DNA of 64,000 nt from Brachyhypopomus gauderio (lineage: Eukaryota > Chordata > Actinopteri > Gymnotiformes > Hypopomidae): the NCBI RefSeq assembly GCF_052324685.1, contig NC_135212.1, positions 19,644,048 to 19,708,047 on the forward strand, written 5' to 3'. Shown here in pieces: positions 1-12,586 of the stretch. The notes below the pieces were generated by a model, which made no database searches, was not told where the DNA came from, and saw only the letters and a program-made list of their open reading frames with translations. How positions within the stretch are numbered: position 1 is the stretch's first letter; each line of letters begins with the position of its first letter. The position numbers and the translations under genes are program-made.

Positions 1-1
1 C

Positions 2-1246
2 AAAACATTTGCAACTTTTGAACAACTAAAAACAAAATTCAATATTCCTCAAATTCATTTCTTCAGATATCTGCAGCTACGTAGCTTTGTATCCACAAAC
101 TGTTCTCAGTTCCCGTCTTCAACCTCATCATTATTAGATACAGTTATGAACACTAACCCACAGATAAAAAAGGTAATTGGTACTTTATATTTGTTACTGA
201 ACACATTCGATACAAAACCCTTGGATGTATTAAAACAAGAGTGGGAGAAAGAACTTTCTGTCAATATATCTGATGAAACGTGGCAAAACATCATAGGCAA
301 CATTCACTCCTCTTCAATATGTTTGAGACACGCTGTAATCCAATTTAAAATAGTTCACCGACTACACTGGACTAAAGTAAAACTAGTCAAGTTCGTTCAA
401 AACATGAACCCAATGTGTAATAGATGTCAAATACACCTGGCAACACATGCACACATGTTTTGGTTTTGTCCAAAATTTACTCTATTTTGGGACTCTGTTT
501 TTAACTTCCTGTCAGGGGTGTTTCACTAGCCGATCCAGCCTTCCCACTTAACTGCAGTGTTTGGGGTGACCCCACAAGGGCTTCATCTGGGGCAAGCTCG
601 TTCCGGGGTAGTGGCCTTTGCTACTTTAGTGGCACGGCGACTTATATTATTAAAATGGAAAGAGAAAAGCCCTCCTACCTTTAAAAAATGGTTAAATGAC
701 TTGATGCAGTTTATAGGATTAGAAAAAATTAGATTCTCTCTGTCTGGCTGCAGTGGTAAATTTAATGCGACCTGGCGGCCTGTTTTGACTTATATAGACA
801 AAATGGACTCTGTTGATTAATTGACTTTCAAATTAACAGTTTGGAGACTATTACATGTGTATGTATATGTGTATGTATTGTGTATGTATATGTATATGTA
901 TGTATGTATGTATGTATGTATATATGTATATATTGTAATTCTGCTGTTATTTATTTGCATCGACTTATGTTTTCCCTTTGCCCTCTGCCTCTCTTGAGAT
1001 ATTTGTTTATTATGATTACAGCACTGATATTCATATATCGTCTATATATGTATGGAGAGACATGACTAAGAGACATGACTAGGGGGTTTAAGGGAAGGGG
1101 GGGGGGGGGGGGTTTGGATTTTTCTTTTTTCTAATTTTCATTCTATTTTTTTTTTTCTCTTTTAGTTTTACTATTGTTCTTATATTTGTGTTAAGTTTGT
1201 TGGGTAATTAGGAAATGCCAATAAAAATACTTTTGTTCAAAAAACC
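2..1246 (+). mobile_element. 3' end of an L1/Tx1-like LINE (ORF2 C-terminus and 3' tail)
   Basis: One frame is open from base 2 to 820 except for a single TAG at 527-529. The translation has the shape of the C-terminal end of fish L1-like ORF2: an FFRYLQLRSF stretch, then a zinc-knuckle-like CNRCQIHLATHAHMFWFCPKF segment (here C-x2-C-x8-H-x3-H spacing), then VAFATLVARRLILLKWK and KKWLNDL. A 3' tail with a TG/TA-rich stretch, a G run (1098-1112) and AATAAAAATAC ending in a short A run closes the element at about 1246. The reverse transcriptase core lies outside the window to the left. The single stop suggests a recently dead copy. Family assignment is by motif memory only. Confidence 0.8.
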
Positions 1247-1404
1247 ATATGTTTAATTATGCAGCTCTGATGTATTTAATAATCAATGTATGTGATTATT
1301 TCTCTCTGAACTCAGTAAAATCACAAAATCACATTTAGGAATATAGCTGACAGGAAAAGGGAGGAAGTGTGTGGAGAACGTGTAGTGACCTACACCACTT
1401 CATC

Positions 1405-1427
1405 CCTCCGCCATGCCATGGCGGAGG
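1405..1427. repeat. Near-perfect 23-bp palindrome
   Basis: Two 11-base arms, CCTCCGCCATG and CATGGCGGAGG, are exact reverse complements separated by one C. Function is unknown. It sits about 160 bp beyond the LINE end, in sequence with no gene. Confidence 0.7.
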
Positions 1428-2427
1428 TGACATTGACGACGGAACTAGACCACAGACGATCCATTAGAGAGCGTGGCGGGCTATTTTCAGGTTGAGATGT
1501 TCACCTCTCAGACTAATGGCTTTGACAAGGCCTCCAGAGGCAGGCCACACATTCCTGAATGGGCACCGTGGATTATGATGTTAGAAGTTTACGTGTGACT
1601 TTGAGTAATATTTGTAGGCAGGGCTGCTCAATTAAGATACTGTCGTAAGTGTAGGTTCATCTTCTCTGGCATTGCATGCTTAAAAACACTAGCGCTATGA
1701 TGCAGTACATTTTAAGTCAAAGTTAAATGCCAAAAAATCTCTTTTTACAACAGAGCAGCTTTGCTAATGTCTAGGGCCGGATGCTTTAATGGGCATACCA
1801 GTGTTGCAATGGTGACAAATTGATAAAATTTAAGAAGAAACTTTGGGAAGACCAAGACCTTAGAACCCACCCATCTTGGACAGTGCAGCTTATAATCGGT
1901 CTATTCTTTATTACATTATATATTGTCTGTGTAGTTCAGTATAGGTGTTAGCTGTTCCACTAGAGTCTTCAGATACTTTACACATCCGCCCGGGGATCTT
2001 AAACTCTTGAGATTCCTTGGAGCACTGTCTCCTCTAACAAGACTGATTCAACTCATCAGCTAATTATCAAGTTCTCCTCGAACTGAGCTGAGTCAGGTAT
2101 GTTGGAGCAGGTCAAACACAAAAGATGCTAGAGTCATGGGTCCTGTCGTATAGCTGGAGGACTAGAGGAACCCGCAGAGGCTCAGATTTGCCTTTTATGT
2201 TCATCTTGAATATGTGAGTGTCAGATTGTGCAGGCTCCCCAACCCTGTAGCTTTGTTCCAGTGTCTTTGAAAATGCGAGTGTCGGAGTGTGCGGGCTCTT
2301 CAACCCCGTGTCTTTGTCCCAGTCTCTTTGCTGAGCTATTTTTGCTTTAGTGGAGGAAACTGACACAATCTTTGTGAAGTTGGGCAGATAATAACAGGTG
2401 TTCAGTTTGTATAGTTGGGTGGGGACA

Positions 2428-2620
2428 GTGGCGCAAAAAGGGGGTATGCAGCGTATGCGACGCATAGGGGCGCTGCACAAGAGGGGGCGCCAAATCGATG
2501 TCAGAAAATTATTAGCCGAGTTGGTGTGGGGTGGGGGTGGAGTGTGGGGGGCGCCAATAGTATGTTTGCATACACCTCAGAAAGTATGTAGTTGCAACCC
2601 TGGTTGGGGATTACTTCTAG
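2428..2620. mobile_element. Probable hAT-like repeat fragment
   Basis: The stretch begins CAGTGGCGCAAAAAGGGGG, resembling the terminus of a common fish hAT-type repeat, and continues with GC-rich GGGGCGCC blocks. I see no matching right terminus and no target duplication, so this is a fragment or a misassignment. Confidence 0.3.
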
Positions 2621-2985
2621 AATGGAGCTTAACTCCACTAATTAGTTTGATTGATTTATATGTCAATTATTGTCTTGGAGAGCTCAGCACAGCTTTCTAA
2701 TTTATCAGTACCTGAACTGATTGAATATTCAAATTGTTCTCCAGTAATGTAAATAAAGAGACTGTAAAACTCCATTCTGTTCTGTTTTTATTAAGTAGGA
2801 CTATGTAAATTGTAAATAGAGGTTTAAATAATGATTACGAAAACAAATGTCATAAACTTTAATATAAGTTGAGTCCACAGTTATGTATTAACAAATGTCA
2901 TGCAAATAGATACTAACTGGAGTTCAATATTAAGACATGTAACATATTTAGTACTTTACACTATCTGATGCTTTATTTTCTCTCA

Positions 2986-3091
<106 letters not shown>

Positions 3092-4182
3092 CTAGACTAC
3101 CAAACTCCAGGCAGATATATGGAGTTGCTGCTCCCGCAGCCAGGAGCTCATTACTTCAGGTCAAGGTGACTGGTGAGATAGCCAGACACTTTATCACCCC
3201 ACCCTACTGTGAACCTCTTGGCTGGAACCCAGTCACAACTTCTGAAGGTGCCTTCTTCTGTCCAACCATCTTCTGCTTTCATAAGGGGACACTGCAATGA
3301 CGACCCCAAACACAGACAGAAAGATCCGTTGTCTCCTGTATAATTTTTTATGATTATCCAAGAATCCTTGGGAATTCCCATTTCAGAAGTATGCAGCTGC
3401 TGTTTGGAGTTGATCATTGCAAAGTCTATTCATTCTCCTCCCGTGCGCAATGTCATGTCTGTTACATCTCTAATAAGGGCTAAAATTAGCCTCAGTGAAC
3501 ATGCTGCCTTGTTCTTTGATCTCCCTTGTGATGGTAATCTGGCAGAGTCAGCTTGTGCAACGTCGGTTACGCTTGAAGGGCATTGTCTAATGCACGGTTT
3601 GCAGACCCAATGGATTGTGCACCTCTGTGCAGATTTCATTCAGTTAAAAGTCTACCTTCAGATGGGCCTGCTGTCTTCCTGAGTCCCAGTTCGATATGTC
3701 CACACAGCTCTGGACTGTTGTTTTGATCAAGAGATTTAACCACAGCTACATTTATCGGCCATCATGCTCTCAGTGGAATGTCTAATGGTCGATATCAGGT
3801 GACCACATAAACAGGTTGGCATAGGATGAAACCATAGCGAGTAAACTACATGAACATCACCCATCTCCTCATGTGCTTTCTGAGTGCAGCCACACACATG
3901 CAATATGTGTGTCAGTACTTTCATATGGCTCTGATGTGTCAGACTAGACCATTCTTGTATAAAACAAATAATTCTGCTGTATTCTATTTACGTCTGACAG
4001 CATTCTGTTTTGGGGGCGGTCGTAGAGCTGTTTTAGAAGTTGTGAAGTTGAAGTTATTTTTGCTGGTATGATGGTTATCTCTCTGACACTGGTTTCAGGC
4101 TATTGGGTTTACACTCTCATCAACTTCTTCTTCACTTACATTTTGTCCTTTTTTCTCTCATTCATTTTCTGAGACTGTTCAA

Positions 4183-4241
4183 CACCCCCCCCCCCCCCAC
4201 ACACACACACACACACACCAGACACACACACACACACACAC
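4183..4241. repeat. Poly-C followed by interrupted (CA)n
   Basis: A run of about 14 C is followed by two short CA blocks split by a CCAGA interruption. Confidence 0.9.
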
Positions 4242-5037
4242 TCCACTAAGCATTTGGCCATGGCACGGTGGGGCTCCAACTCTCTGGGAGACAGGTGAAG
4301 CACCCAAGCATTGTGTCTTTATCCCAGGGCCTTCAGCACGGAGGTGCCGCATGTGTTTTTCCCCCTAATTGGGTTGGAACTAATCATGTTTCACCACTGA
4401 ATGGCGAAAGCCCAGCAGAGCTGAGGGACTGTGGCAGGAGCGTGTCACCGTGTCTCCTACATCCTTACGCTGCTATAACAGTGTGCTTTTCTGTTAGCCC
4501 CCCCCACCACCAGGGGGCCGGCTCATTCCCCCATGGGCTCCACCTCTAGCCACTGCACTGCATTATTGTCCTAACAAAGAATGAACCTTGTGTGAGAAGC
4601 TCCAGAATGAGACCATGAGACCACTATGAGACCAACTGTTAACAGAAGTTAACTAATGAACTCTGATGAAAGCAACTGTGTTTTTTTGGGACTCAGAAAA
4701 TCGGGTGTCTAGTATGAGACAGCTAAGCAATACCGTTAGCCAGGTACAAATCTCAGAATGTTCATTTGCGAGGTTAATCTTTGTTCAAATGTGCACATGC
4801 ACCAGAAATATTCTCATGTAATGTGTTCTGCAGAGAATACAGAACATTTTGGATTTAATACAACTGGGATTTGTTGTAGTCCTGTTGTGGCATAAATGGG
4901 TCATATGTGATGTCCTGTTCACTCTTTGATGTTAGTTTCATGGTATACATGTTAACCTTAATCAGCAAGGAACCAACGTTCAGTAGGCAGCTTTCAAAAA
5001 TGTAAATAAAATGCTTTTGGACTGATTCAATTAAGTC

Positions 5038-5115
5038 AAGTAAAGTCAAATTTATTTATATAGCGCTTTTTACAACACATGTTGTCACAAAGCAGCTTTA
5101 CAACATTACACATTC
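5038..5115. mobile_element. Fish interspersed repeat (TTTATATAGCGCTTTT type)
   Basis: The segment AAATTTATTTATATAGCGC followed by CACAAAGCAGCTTTACAA is a very common teleost dispersed-repeat signature. Only the terminal part is recognisable here. A weaker relative lies near 62262-62350. Confidence 0.5.
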
Positions 5116-5410
5116 AACACATGTTACACATTTTCTCAAACCTAATATTAAACCTTTATATATATAAATCATTATATATTATAACATTATGTTACTTTCC
5201 CCTTTAAAATGATGTGAGCATGTCTTAGGTATACATATGGAGTAGCAACCAGAGAGCATGCTCTTAGAGAGCACATGATGAAGGTGATTCAGCAGGTGTT
5301 GGGCTTGTTTTTGTACCATGGCACATACAGGACACTAATGTCTACCCACCCTCTGCTTCCGCCCTCCCTCTGTAAGTAGGCACAGCGCCCCCTGGAGGTG
5401 GGGATCAGAG

Positions 5411-5572
5411 ATGTTAAACATGCTCCCCCATGGCCAACATCACAGGTGCCGGGCCATTGTGGAGCAGCCGGAGGACGACAGAGAAGAGAGAATCCTGGCC
5501 GTTCTGGGGATTATCGGGACTGTGCTCAACCTGCTTGTGGTAATCTTCGTTTACATTTACACGACCATCTGA
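5411..5572 (+). CDS. TUNAR-like single-pass membrane microprotein (53 aa)
   Basis: This ORF has its first in-frame ATG at 5411, a second ATG at 5420 (50 aa) and a TGA at 5570-5572. An in-frame TAA lies upstream at 5336. The C-terminal half reads ERILAVLGIIGTVLNLL followed by VVIFVYIYTTI. As I recall it, this matches the C-terminus of human TUNAR/beta-cell-and-neural-regulin (48 aa) almost residue for residue: conserved LGIIGT-LNL core, FVYIYTT end and acidic stretch (EQPEDDREE) before the membrane helix. The family protein sits in the endoplasmic reticulum membrane, where it is reported to act on SERCA2 and calcium handling in neural and beta cells. The N-terminal residues (MLNMLPHGQHHRCR) look unlike the family, so the true start may come from an upstream exon spliced at the CACAG ending at 5445. 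It lies 12 kb upstream of rasgrp4 on the same strand. Expression is unproven. Confidence 0.8.
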   Translation: MLNMLPHGQHHRCRAIVEQPEDDREERILAVLGIIGTVLNLLVVIFVYIYTTI

Positions 5573-6629
5573 AGAGTGGAGGAGACAAGATGGCCAGACT
5601 GGCCCATCACCCAGAGACCCAGGACCAGAGGCATTTGAGGGGGGGTCAGGGGATCGGGGGGTGGGGGGTGTTGAGAGGATAACAGACTAATGTTGCTTTT
5701 TGTTTGCTAAGTAAACTCATCATGCAGTGCCTGGAACCACTACCATGTTACAAAATCCCCTCACCATTTATGTGGAGAACATCTGTATATTGTTTGAGCA
5801 CTTCCCATTTTAAGGGTTAAACAAAAACTTAGACATTGGATATTTCTGTCACAGTTCAAAGTTTGTTTTTACTGCTGTTATTTATCCACTCAGTTATGTT
5901 GTATATACTTAACCATGAGAGCATGTTGACCAATAATTCCCCATATATTATATTTGTTGATTATGTGAACCTTTCTTGTTATTGAACAGTTTAGTTTTTG
6001 TCATATTTACCTGTAATCCTTTTAGCATAAAGCACAACAGATAGGCTATGGAGTCATGGAACACACAACACACATATTGGTCAACAACATGCCCAAAGTT
6101 GTCTTCAGCTCCAGCTGTTGTATTTACATTATCAGAGGGCCTGGCTTCAACTTTGTTTTTTCAACTTTGAATTGTTCAGACAGCATATTTAAACCTGAGG
6201 TAAACATGAAAATGATGTAACACAGATGAACAACAAACCTAACAGTGATCTTTGGTTTATAATCAGCACTTATTCCAAAACATGTAGCAACAGCAAAAAC
6301 AGAAATAAATCATGTGTAGCGGATGGATATTTATTGACCTTTTGTCATTTCTGTGTAGATCTACCCTGAAATAAAGTTTGAAATAAAATGAACAAAATGA
6401 ATAAAGTTAAAGAAATATTTCCCTATTGCTTTATTGACCATATTTCAAAGACCATATTTTCTTCATTTCAGTAGTTTCTTTTTTTTTCTACTTTCAATTT
6501 TATTGCCATTAACACACATTGATAGGCACTTAACATTATGTAACAAAAAATAAATAAATAGGAAATTATTTTTTTAACACCTTGAGATTGGGTTTCACTT
6601 AAAAGACAAAAAATATTTAACATACATTT
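5573..6629. other. AT-rich region downstream of the TUNAR-like ORF
   Basis: No further coding signal is seen. This is probably the 3' part of the TUNAR-like transcript followed by intergenic sequence. Possible AATAAA-type signals occur at about 6303 and 6370. TUNAR transcripts are long and mostly non-coding in other vertebrates, so transcription over this stretch is plausible but not shown by the sequence. Confidence 0.35.
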
Positions 6630-6905
6630 CAGGGCAGTCATGTCCTGGTGGTAGGGAACTGGTCTTGTGACCGGAGGGTCGTGGGTTCGACCATGGGTTC
6701 AGGCCATGACTGAGGTACCCTTGAGCAAGGCACCTAACCCCAACTGCTCCCCAGGCGCTGGGCTAGGGCTGCGCTCTGCTCTGGGCACGTGTGATCCACA
6801 GCACCCTAGTAATCACTAGTGTGTGTGTGTGTGTGTTCTAACTGCACAGATGTGTTAAAAGCAGAGGACAAATTTCGATTGCGGTGTAAAAATCACAATT
6901 GACAA
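6630..6905 (+). mobile_element. tRNA-derived SINE
   Basis: The head carries RNA polymerase III box-like elements: a box-A-like TCCTGGTGGTAGGGAACTGG and a box-B-like GTCGTGGGTTCGACCATGGG. The body holds the central domain CCTTGAGCAAGGCACCTAAC, widespread in fish SINEs. A short (GT)9 tract and a tail ending TAAAAATCACAATTGACAAA follow. The family name cannot be fixed from sequence alone. Confidence 0.8.
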
Positions 6906-7344
6906 AATATGGCACACACAGTAGTTTCTTATAAGGTTTACATTCTAATCTCAGATTAAAGAGAATGTCTTTACACTTTCTTTCCCAGTAAAGAATGAAA
7001 ATGCTAAATGAATGAATCAGACCCCACTGCTTTGGTTTGAAGGCTTGTTAGCATTCCTCTCATAAAGCATCTAGGTCAATGTTTCCTGAATTTTTTCTAT
7101 TTGAACTAAAAGACACTGCCTTCCGCTCACAAGGATAATATTGCACAAGCAAGACAGCGTCTGAAAGAATGAGAGCAGACACAATGTCATTTCCCCTCCT
7201 CTCATCCACTCATCCTCTCATCCGCTCGTTCACAAACGAGAATGACAAAGAGGGAGATGGAAATGAGAAGAGTGGTGGTTATGAGACTCCAAAAGGGATG
7301 AGAGAGCATGACACCATCTGCTTTTCTTGTAGATTCTGACCCTG

Positions 7345-7433
<89 letters not shown>
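7345..7433. repeat. (CA)n microsatellite
   Basis: About 44 CA units. Reading frames through it in both directions are artefacts of the repeat. Confidence 0.97.
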
Positions 7434-7437
<4 letters not shown>

Positions 7438-10019
7438 TTGTCTGGTTTGGTCTGCTCCTTTTCATGCCTATCTAAGAACAGGTCCTTTATTTCTGCAGAA
7501 CTTTTTACTGATATATGAAGTGTGACTCTTTTAAAAGAGAATGCTGTTGTTTAACTCTTGATTATCGCACCACAGCGATCAATAGAGGAGTTGGACAAAA
7601 ACACCATCGTACTTCCTGCCCTCAGGATGCAGAAAAGACAGATGACATCACACTGATGTGTCTGAGGCAGCTTCAGAGGGGAGAGCTGGGTACAGCGTAG
7701 AAGGCAAATACAACACGGTCTGTTGCTGTTCCCAGTAAACACAACCATCCTGGGCTCTGAGAGACATTGTTACACCAAGACGGAATGAAGGTCCTTGTCA
7801 GAAAACTCTGCAGAAACAAATCCTTAAATTACTGCATATGTGCTTATACAGTGTGTTAAACCTGCATCTGTATGGGAGCATGAGAGTACATTACACCTCC
7901 ATCTGTATTGGAGTATGAGAGTATGTTAAACCTGTATCAGTATGAGAATATGAGAGTACGTTACACCTCTATCTGTATTGGAGTATGAGAGTATGTTGAA
8001 CTTGCATGTGTGTGACATCATGTAATTTCCCTAAATGGTACAATAAAGCCCAGATCTTTTTCAGGTTGCCAATAAAATAAAATAAATAAATTAATTAAAT
8101 GATGTCCTCTCAGCTGCCCAAATGAAGGTAATGTACCAGACACAAGCAAAAACAGGTCCACCAAAACACGCTATTCACAATGAGAGGCACACTTAAGTGG
8201 ACCTTAAGTGGATTTGGGATACTTTAGGATACTTTAAATTAAAATAAAATAGTTTAATTAATCAGTCAATCCTCTATTCATTTGTTTGTAAATCATTTAA
8301 GCTACAGCAATCATAATTTGACCCAGTTCTTATTTACAAAATGAGAATATAGTTAATGATTCAGTTTCTATAACATCTAGGCAAAGCTTTTTCCACAATG
8401 GTGTTTACCTGAACTTCTGTGCTAAATTAATGCTGTATATGCTAAATTAATACTATGCTAATAAATTCTATAATAAACCTAACACATACTAAATATTTAC
8501 TGTATGTACTCTAAATTATTACATTTCTCTTATTCTTTAAAGATCAAATAACATGATTTGATTGAATTCAAGCCACTGCACAGAAAAATAATTTTGATTA
8601 GTCCTAAAGCCGAGCTTTTGGAAAGCTGTTTCCCATTGTTGGTCCACAGTCTTGCTATTTTCAGAGTAACTTTCTTAAATTCCATTTCTTAAGTTCCATT
8701 CTCCCACTCCCAGAACCTCGACACAAACCCAGCCTTGTTAATGGGTGGCTCCAGATGTTGCTTTCTATTGGCCACGGTTCTGTGACCCAGTTTTTGTTGT
8801 TATTTTTGTTGTTGTTGTGTTTGTTTGTTTTTTTTCTGTTTTTCAAAAGCTTACCCAACCAACACATCCACCTAGATGCCTCAGTGGTCAGGTTGGAAAG
8901 ACAGGAATACTTGTGAAAGGCCAGCATGTCAGTTCTCTGCTACACTGGCCCAAAGCAAACTAGATACTAGTCTAGAGTCGAGACAGGTGGAGATAAAAAC
9001 TCCTGCTGTGTTTAACACTTTCCCACTGGAAAGCAGTCTTGATGTATAATCTGTAAACTCACTTTGGCGCTTTTTCGAAAGGACACTTTTTAGTATCAAC
9101 TGCACTTCATAAAAGGTGTGCAGATGAATATTTCATTCCTTTTGCATATATAAATTGCATGTCTAGAATGAACATTCTCCGTCTGTCTAACACTTGGGCT
9201 GATGTGTACATTCGCACACAGACATGCAAACATTCACACTTTATATGTCTCTGTCGTTTCCTGTAGTGCATATGTACACACATGTACACAGGAGTACACA
9301 CACCTACTCTTGCTGAGCACAAGTCCTGCTTCATTATGAAGGCAGGAACCTCCCACAAGCCCAGCACAAAACCATCCTCTCCTTTTGTGACTGGACTATA
9401 AAAAGCACATTGAGGGGAGAAAAAAGGCCAGGAGAGGGAGAGAGCACATAAGCCTTCACTCAGGACTGAACCCGTGCACAACGCCAGTGTTTGCAGCAGG
9501 CATGCGTCCTCTTCACTGTAAAGATTCGGACCTATTTCCAAGTTTCGTCAGTACAGTTGGAGCAGATGGGGAGGTTACGTTTCAGTTTATTTTGATGAGG
9601 ATTTGATGAAACAGTGCTTTTAATAATGATAATGGGTGCAAAATTGGGAAATTCGGTTTACTTTTGTAGCACCGTTCATAGCACCATTTTATTATGGTAT
9701 TACTTTGTGTTTATTGTTATTTGTAATGTAAATATTTTGTCAAGAAATTAATGTTATGAATAAAAATTTAGTTTTGACTAGAGACAGGCAGAGTCCCACT
9801 ACAGCCTCATCCAGACACATGAGAAGACTCATCAAATTAAATGTTATTCAGTGTAAATTCCAGACTATGAAAACAGTTGGCTGTGGATGGGGTATAGATT
9901 AAGATACAGTTACTGTAACTTGAAACATCCCTTTGTGAATGAGGTAGATTAAGATACAGTAAGCTTTAAATCCCTCCATTGCCACTCAGTACTGTGCAGC
10001 CCCTGACTCTTTCTGTTTT

Positions 10020-10021
<2 letters not shown>
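7434..10021. other. Intergenic, no gene recognised
   Basis: AT-rich sequence with short degenerate repeats, such as three related blocks of about 60 bp around 7860-8000 (ATGAGAGTA plus TTACACCT or TTAAACCT). A TATAAAAAG motif occurs near 9396. I find no ORF with family resemblance. Confidence 0.5.

Positions 10022-10071
<50 letters not shown>
10022..10071. repeat. (CT)n microsatellite
   Basis: About 25 CT units. Confidence 0.95.
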
Positions 10072-10073
<2 letters not shown>

Positions 10074-10325
10074 CAGGGTAGGACGTATCAGCTGATGGAT
10101 ACATCCAGTAAACTTTTTTAGTATCTTTTTTGTGCTTTTCTGGCTTTGGCAACATACAAGAAACAAAGAATATGAAGGTCACTTGCATTTTATGTAATGC
10201 AGTTACAAAGCATTGTTTGCAGTTCATACTTACTTACTTTTACATTGTAGATGCAACTACAGAGCATATTAACTTTCACTTGCTCATGTGATTCTTCCAG
10301 GATTAAGCCAAGTGATTAATATATA

Positions 10326-10448
<123 letters not shown>

Positions 10449-10676
10449 GCTGCTGCCATCTAATGTTCAGTAAAAAAAAAATAGTAATAGTTTCTGCTAC
10501 TAGCTTATATTAGCATACCCAATTGCGGACATATTGAAAACTGTCCTCAGATACGTATAAAGTATATAGTAAAAAATGAATACTCAAGTGAGTTCATTTG
10601 ATTTCATTTAATAACATTTTAGCAACTTGACTCTTAATCGTCTTCTCAGTCCCCGATCTTTCCAACTGATTCGGGA

Positions 10677-10934
10677 AATCAGTAATATGACCACAGTCCT
10701 CAACCCACATCAGTAATATGACCACAGTCCTGAGCCCACATCAGTAATATGACCACAGTCCTGAACCCACATCAGTAATATGACCACAGTCCTGAACCCA
10801 CATCAGTAATATGACCACAGTCCTGAGCCCACATCAGTAATATGACCATAGTCCTGAACCCACATCAGTAATATGACCACAGTCCTGAGCCCACATCAGT
10901 TATATGACCACAGTCCTGAGCCCACATCAGTAAC
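10677..10934. repeat. 31-bp minisatellite, about 8 copies
   Basis: The 31-bp unit contains CATCAGTAATATGACCACAG followed by TCCTGARCCCA. Eight units follow head to tail with one or two substitutions each, plus a partial ninth ending at CATCAGTAA. Confidence 0.95.
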
Positions 10935-11887
10935 CTGGCTGCTGAATTTGGTGTGTTGAATTGTGCCAATTCATCTGGAGATCAAAGAGAAGACCATTAA
11001 AATAATCAAGGTGCGAAAAAAATTCAACAATGTGTAAGTATTTCAGCTGCTAGTGTAGTAAGTGTTGGGCATTGAAGAGCAATACTTTTTAAATGTAGAT
11101 ATTATTTAAATAAGTTATTTAAATAACAAAATTATTTAAATGCGTGGTTGAAAGAACACGATCAAATAAGACCCTGACATTCCTACCTACTCCAGCTGGG
11201 CCTGGATCCATTAAAGGACGTGTTGAATGGACTGACTCCCCTAGAGAAGCAGTCGAGCCAAGCAGCATTACCTCACTCTTGTTCATCCGTTGTTTCACCT
11301 CTTGAAGGCACGCTGACGCAACTGAAAGTAGAAGTTGATCTGTGAGCTTTGATTGGGCCTAAGTCAAAGTATCACTTGCAAATAAATGATAGTTCAGACC
11401 ATGTTTATAAAGTATCAGCCCATGAGGTAACACATGAGGTAAAACGTACAGGTATCGTAGTTCGAGCTTTCTTAGCACAGGAAATATCAACTGATCATAA
11501 TGCTGCCTGTCAAAGAACAAAGCCACTTCAAAGACATTCCTCCAACACCCACACGTATTTAAATATGGTGTCAAACAATATGTTGACATACTGTATCAAA
11601 TGTTTCGTATAAATCCAATAAAATTTGTGACAAGATTTGTTTGAAGTCAGTCTATTGAAAAAACTTACAAATGCAGTCGCAAATCAATACCCAAAAACAA
11701 GACTGGAAAGGTTCAAACTGGTCGTTGATCAATATATGCTGTCATAGTTGTTCTCCCTACCGCTCCTTCAAGACCTCTGGTCAAGAACATTAACTGAGAT
11801 GCATGCGATTCTTCTTCATAATGAAATGAGGTTACTTCCTAAAAGTCAGGACAGTTAAGAGAAGTATATATACACGTATATATATAC

Positions 11888-12118
11888 ACTGCTCAAAAAA
11901 ATAAAGGGAACACTTAAACAACACAATGTAACTCCAAGTCATCCACACTTCGTGTTCAGATAGGAAGCAACACTGATTGTGAATCAATTTCATCTGCTCT
12001 TGTGCAAATGGAACAGACAACAGGTAGAAATGAGAGATTTTCAACTGATTTCAAAGATTTTTATTAATTGAGATCTGGGATGTGTTATTTTAGTGTTCCC
12101 TTTATTTTTTTGAGCAGT
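11888..12118. mobile_element. Tc1/mariner-like non-autonomous element (MITE)
   Basis: The 27-bp terminal repeats at 11888-11914 and 12092-12118 are perfect inverted copies, with outer end ACTGCTCAAAAAAATAAAGG. TA-rich flanks fit TA target duplication. The 231-bp element contains no transposase. This sequence family is common in teleosts and is probably mobilised by an autonomous mariner relative. Confidence 0.9.
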
Positions 12119-12388
12119 ATATATATATATATATATATATATAATCTATTCTTAAAGTTGGGTTGGGAGCTGGGTCAAAATAGGTAAGCAAACTATGATG
12201 ACTTTCACCTTGATAGTTTAACTCGGCTGTATTCTTAACCAAATTGGGGCGAGAACGAGTTTTCAAACCTGTGAATTACCACAACAAATCGCACATGTGC
12301 TTATATGGATGCAGCCACGAAGTCGCCAGGTTTGCTTCATGGAAATTTTTTAGGAAGCTGACAATAAGACATTGACAAGACTAAAGTT

Positions 12389-12586
12389 GTTTGCAGCTTA
12401 TGCAGTGAGGAATTAGTTTATTGTAGGAGTTCTACCAGTCTGAAGTACCATTTAAACGCAAAGCACCCGTTTGCTAATGCTGCTGACGCTGGGTCAAGCA
12501 CTGATGTAGCCCAGGGGAAGAGTCGCCACCAAACTACTCTGAGTGCAACTGAGGCAAGGTCAGCACAGCTCTATCAGACAAGTTGA
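12389..12586 (+). pseudogene. hAT transposase BED-zinc-finger relic
   Basis: An open frame of 65 codons reads VCSLCSEELVYCRSSTSLKY and continues HLNAKHPFANAAD, giving the CxxC and Hx4H arrangement of a BED finger at the N-terminus of ZBED/hAT transposases. It stops at TGA 12584-12586, with further frame damage upstream and no catalytic domain downstream. It is a decayed fragment of an autonomous hAT element. Confidence 0.7.

Noticed and set aside
9107-9541. 144-codon minus-strand frame in the intergenic region
   Set aside because: No recognisable domain, composition like random sequence, no promoter or partner exon. A nearby TATAAAAAG on the + strand is not linked to any coding frame.
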